Source: an uncultured Lachnospiraceae bacterium (lineage in GTDB: Bacteria > Bacillota > Clostridia > Lachnospirales > Lachnospiraceae). Taken from it: a stretch of 7,809 nucleotides of DNA. Both the position numbers and the translations under genes were made by a program. The stretch's first letter is position 1, and each line of letters begins with the position of its first letter. A model generated the notes under the pieces. It saw nothing but the letters and a program-made list of their open reading frames with translations, did not search any database and had not been told where the DNA came from. Positions 6,501-7,809 of the stretch are shown here, piece by piece. The stretch spans positions 1-7,809 of the forward strand of contig CATZPU010000044.1 in the NCBI GenBank assembly GCA_958422845.1, written 5' to 3'.

Positions 6501-6515
6501 TCCGCGCAGCGCGGA
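6501..6515. repeat. 15-bp GC-rich perfect palindrome
   Basis: TCCGCGCAGCGCGGA is a 7-bp perfect dyad around a central A. It lies 38 bp after the hydrolase stop and 30 bp upstream of the liv -35. It is far more GC-rich than its surroundings. There is no T-run after it on the minus strand (the next bases are CAAATG), so it is a poor intrinsic terminator. It could be a regulator site, a processing hairpin, or a Rho-independent terminator of weak type. Confidence 0.5.
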
Positions 6516-6553
6516 TTTAACTGTGACTGCGCTTCTTACGCCGTTTGAACGCT

Positions 6554-7543
6554 TTACTGTACCGGAAGCGTCTTTCTGAGGCGTTTTCCGATCGCCTCTC
6601 CCCATATCTTATAGCCCTTTTTATTCAGATGGAGGCGGTCTTTGCAGTAGAGACTGCCCTGCAGCTTCCCTTTTTTCAGCAGGTGAGGAGCCATGTCAAT
6701 AAAATGAAGCTTTTTCTTCGTTTTGCAGTAGTTTTCCACACGACGGTTGCAGATCTGCATCTCTTTCCACACTTTCCACCTATGCGGATTGGGCGCTACC
6801 GACACATAATAGATCTCCGTATCGGGAAGCTCCTTCTGAAGCAGACCGAGCAGGCGCATGACCTTTCCTGCCGTTCCATTGCCGGACTCGCTGCCTGTAC
6901 TTCCGTGCATATTGTTGTCTCCGCTGCAAAGCACGATCGCTTTCGGCTTATACGGAACGATCAGCTTCTTATACAGTCTGAGCCAGTCGTCGACCTTGGA
7001 ACCGGAGATCCCCATATTCAGGATCTCATACGGTTCAAGCGCGTCTCCGGCATCTTCCCAGCGCTCCATATACGAGCTGCCTGCAAGGATCACCTTGCCC
7101 TTATCCTTACGCGGCTTATACGTATCCAGAATCGCCTGCGGCCGCCAGTCCTTTGAATACTGATAAACGCGCACCCTGCACCGATAGCTCCTGCCTTCGT
7201 ACTTCGCCGTGATCACGCAGCTTCCCGCCTTTTTTGCTTTTACGCGTCCCTTTTTTCCGACCGACGCCACAGACGGATCAGAAGATCTCCACCGTACCGT
7301 TCCCTCTGCGCCCTCAAGCGTAAGATGAAAAGTTCTGTTTCTCGTTATCTTTACAGAAGTCTCATTCAATTTCGGAACAGCGCTTTGTCCCCATGCAGGC
7401 ACCTTTCCTGTTTCCGGTTCTTCCGACGCCCCCGCGCAAAGTGCGAAAGCGCACAGCATCACCGACAAAAGCAGCACAGATACGACACACCTGCACACTG
7501 TCTCTTTGTGTCTTATTAACGCCTTCCTGATTATTCCCTTAAT
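6554..7543 (-). CDS. Exported SGNH/GDSL hydrolase with N-terminal Big_2 domain
   Basis: This is a secreted or wall-associated hydrolase of about 329 residues. Counting from the ATT at 7543, residues 1-16 are basic (KGIIRKALIRHK), 21-38 form the hydrophobic signal core, and cleavage is likely near CAGA-SEE. A bacterial Ig-like Big_2 domain spans about 58-127, with the hallmark WRSSDPSVASV near 85-95 and GRVKAKKAGSCVITA after it. The SGNH domain follows. Block I is AGSSYME (Ser157), block II is NMGISG (Gly178), block III is SGDNN (Asn211), and block V is DRLHLN (Asp302, His305), so all four namesake residues and the Asp are present. The natural ester is unknown; acyl groups on glycans are typical. 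AAGGAGG sits 7 nt before ATT. A GTG at 7498 has no ribosome site. An ATG at 7660 would overlap proS by 83 bp and reads as shadow sequence. Confidence 0.88.
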   Translation of the reverse strand: MKGIIRKALIRHKETVCRCVVSVLLLSVMLCAFALCAGASEEPETGKVPAWGQSAVPKLNETSVKITRNRTFHLTLEGAEGTVRWRSSDPSVASVGKKGRVKAKKAGSCVITAKYEGRSYRCRVRVYQYSKDWRPQAILDTYKPRKDKGKVILAGSSYMERWEDAGDALEPYEILNMGISGSKVDDWLRLYKKLIVPYKPKAIVLCSGDNNMHGSTGSESGNGTAGKVMRLLGLLQKELPDTEIYYVSVAPNPHRWKVWKEMQICNRRVENYCKTKKKLHFIDMAPHLLKKGKLQGSLYCKDRLHLNKKGYKIWGEAIGKRLRKTLPVQ

Positions 7544-7550
7544 AAGATTT

Positions 7551-7557
7551 CCTCCTT
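7551..7557 (-). promoter_or_regulatory. Ribosome binding site pointing to an ATT start
   Basis: AAGGAGG on the minus strand is a strong ribosome site between proS and the hydrolase gene. Seven bases downstream stands ATT (7541-7543) in frame with the hydrolase. No ATG, GTG or TTG lies within usable distance in that frame. This site is what argues for the ATT start. Confidence 0.6.
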
Positions 7558-7577
7558 TTAAGCGGCTGTTATCTGCT

Positions 7578-7809
7578 TTAATAAGCCTTGCCCCAGTAAA
7601 CCATCTTCTTCGCAGGTCTGCCGCAGCATACGCAGGTACCGGAAAGCTCTTCCTGTTCAAACGGAATACATCTTGACGTCACGGACAGTTCTTCCTTGAT
7701 CGCATCTTCGCACGCCTGATCGCCGCACCACATAGCCTTAATGAATCCCGGCTTGTTGTTTGCAATATCGGCAAACTCTTCCTTCGTCAGAGCCGTGTAT
7801 GTGTGCGCC
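7578..7809 (-). CDS. proS: Prolyl-tRNA synthetase, C-terminal end (partial)
   Basis: Only the last 76 codons lie in the window; the gene continues past the high-coordinate edge. The enzyme charges tRNA-Pro with proline in the cytoplasm. The segment is the C-terminal zinc-binding domain of the archaeal/eukaryotic-type ProRS, which some Clostridia use. Two Cys pairs are visible: C-x4-C in MWCGDQAC and C-x2-C in TCVCCGRP, 25 residues apart, matching the zinc site of that class, with RCIPFEQ between them. The protein ends in MVYWGKAY; in this class the C-terminal Tyr carboxylate reaches toward the active site. The hydrolase gene follows after 34 nt with no terminator in between, so the two may be co-transcribed. 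Confidence 0.92.
   Translation of the reverse strand, partial: AHTYTALTKEEFADIANNKPGFIKAMWCGDQACEDAIKEELSVTSRCIPFEQEELSGTCVCCGRPAKKMVYWGKAY

Noticed and set aside
7544..7660. Hydrolase start at the ATG at 7660
   Set aside because: It lies inside the proS coding region (83-bp overlap). The extra residues are out-of-frame proS sequence, and the basic signal start would be buried.

Overview
The window looks like chromosomal DNA of a low-to-moderate GC Gram-positive bacterium, most likely a gut-type Clostridia (Lachnospiraceae-like). The reasons are an archaeal-type prolyl-tRNA synthetase tail, a Cytidylate_kin2-type kinase, strong GGAGG ribosome sites, canonical TTGACA/TATAAT-like promoters, and a Big_2 plus SGNH surface hydrolase. 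The genus is an inference from protein flavour; no search was run. Every gene supported here lies on the minus strand, so transcription runs from high to low coordinates.

In transcription order, the window opens with the last 76 codons of proS (prolyl-tRNA synthetase, including its zinc-binding tail). After 34 nt comes an exported Big_2 + SGNH/GDSL hydrolase, whose best ribosome site points at an unusual ATT start. A consensus promoter (6442-6470) then drives a complete branched-chain or related amino-acid ABC importer in the order livK-livH-livM-livG-livF: binding protein, two permeases, two ATPases. The four downstream genes are packed with 0-13 nt spacing, while livK is separated from livH by a 113-nt gap containing a hairpin. 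The binding protein has a signal peptide but no lipobox, which is unusual for a Gram-positive importer.

Between livF and the next gene, a cytidylate kinase-like protein, lies a compact element (1552-1677). It is bounded by perfect 10-bp inverted repeats and filled with nested hairpins that fold naturally into a multi-branched junction. It resembles a MITE-like or structured-RNA intergenic repeat and is the best candidate here for something under-described.

The 296-bp gap after the kinase (568-863) has a probable intrinsic terminator, two further dyads, and a near-consensus promoter. That promoter serves an unrecognised protein of 188 residues with a six-fold five-residue Q/L/E repeat. The gene ends in GGAGGAATGA, so a coupled downstream gene probably begins just outside the window.

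Most of the window is ordinary housekeeping and transport. No defence system, CRISPR array, tRNA, rRNA, insertion-sequence transposase or biosynthetic cluster was found. The points worth a second look are the structured element, the ATT start, the lipobox-less binding protein, the dyad-rich gap, the repeat-containing orphan protein, and a roughly three-fold excess of GATC.
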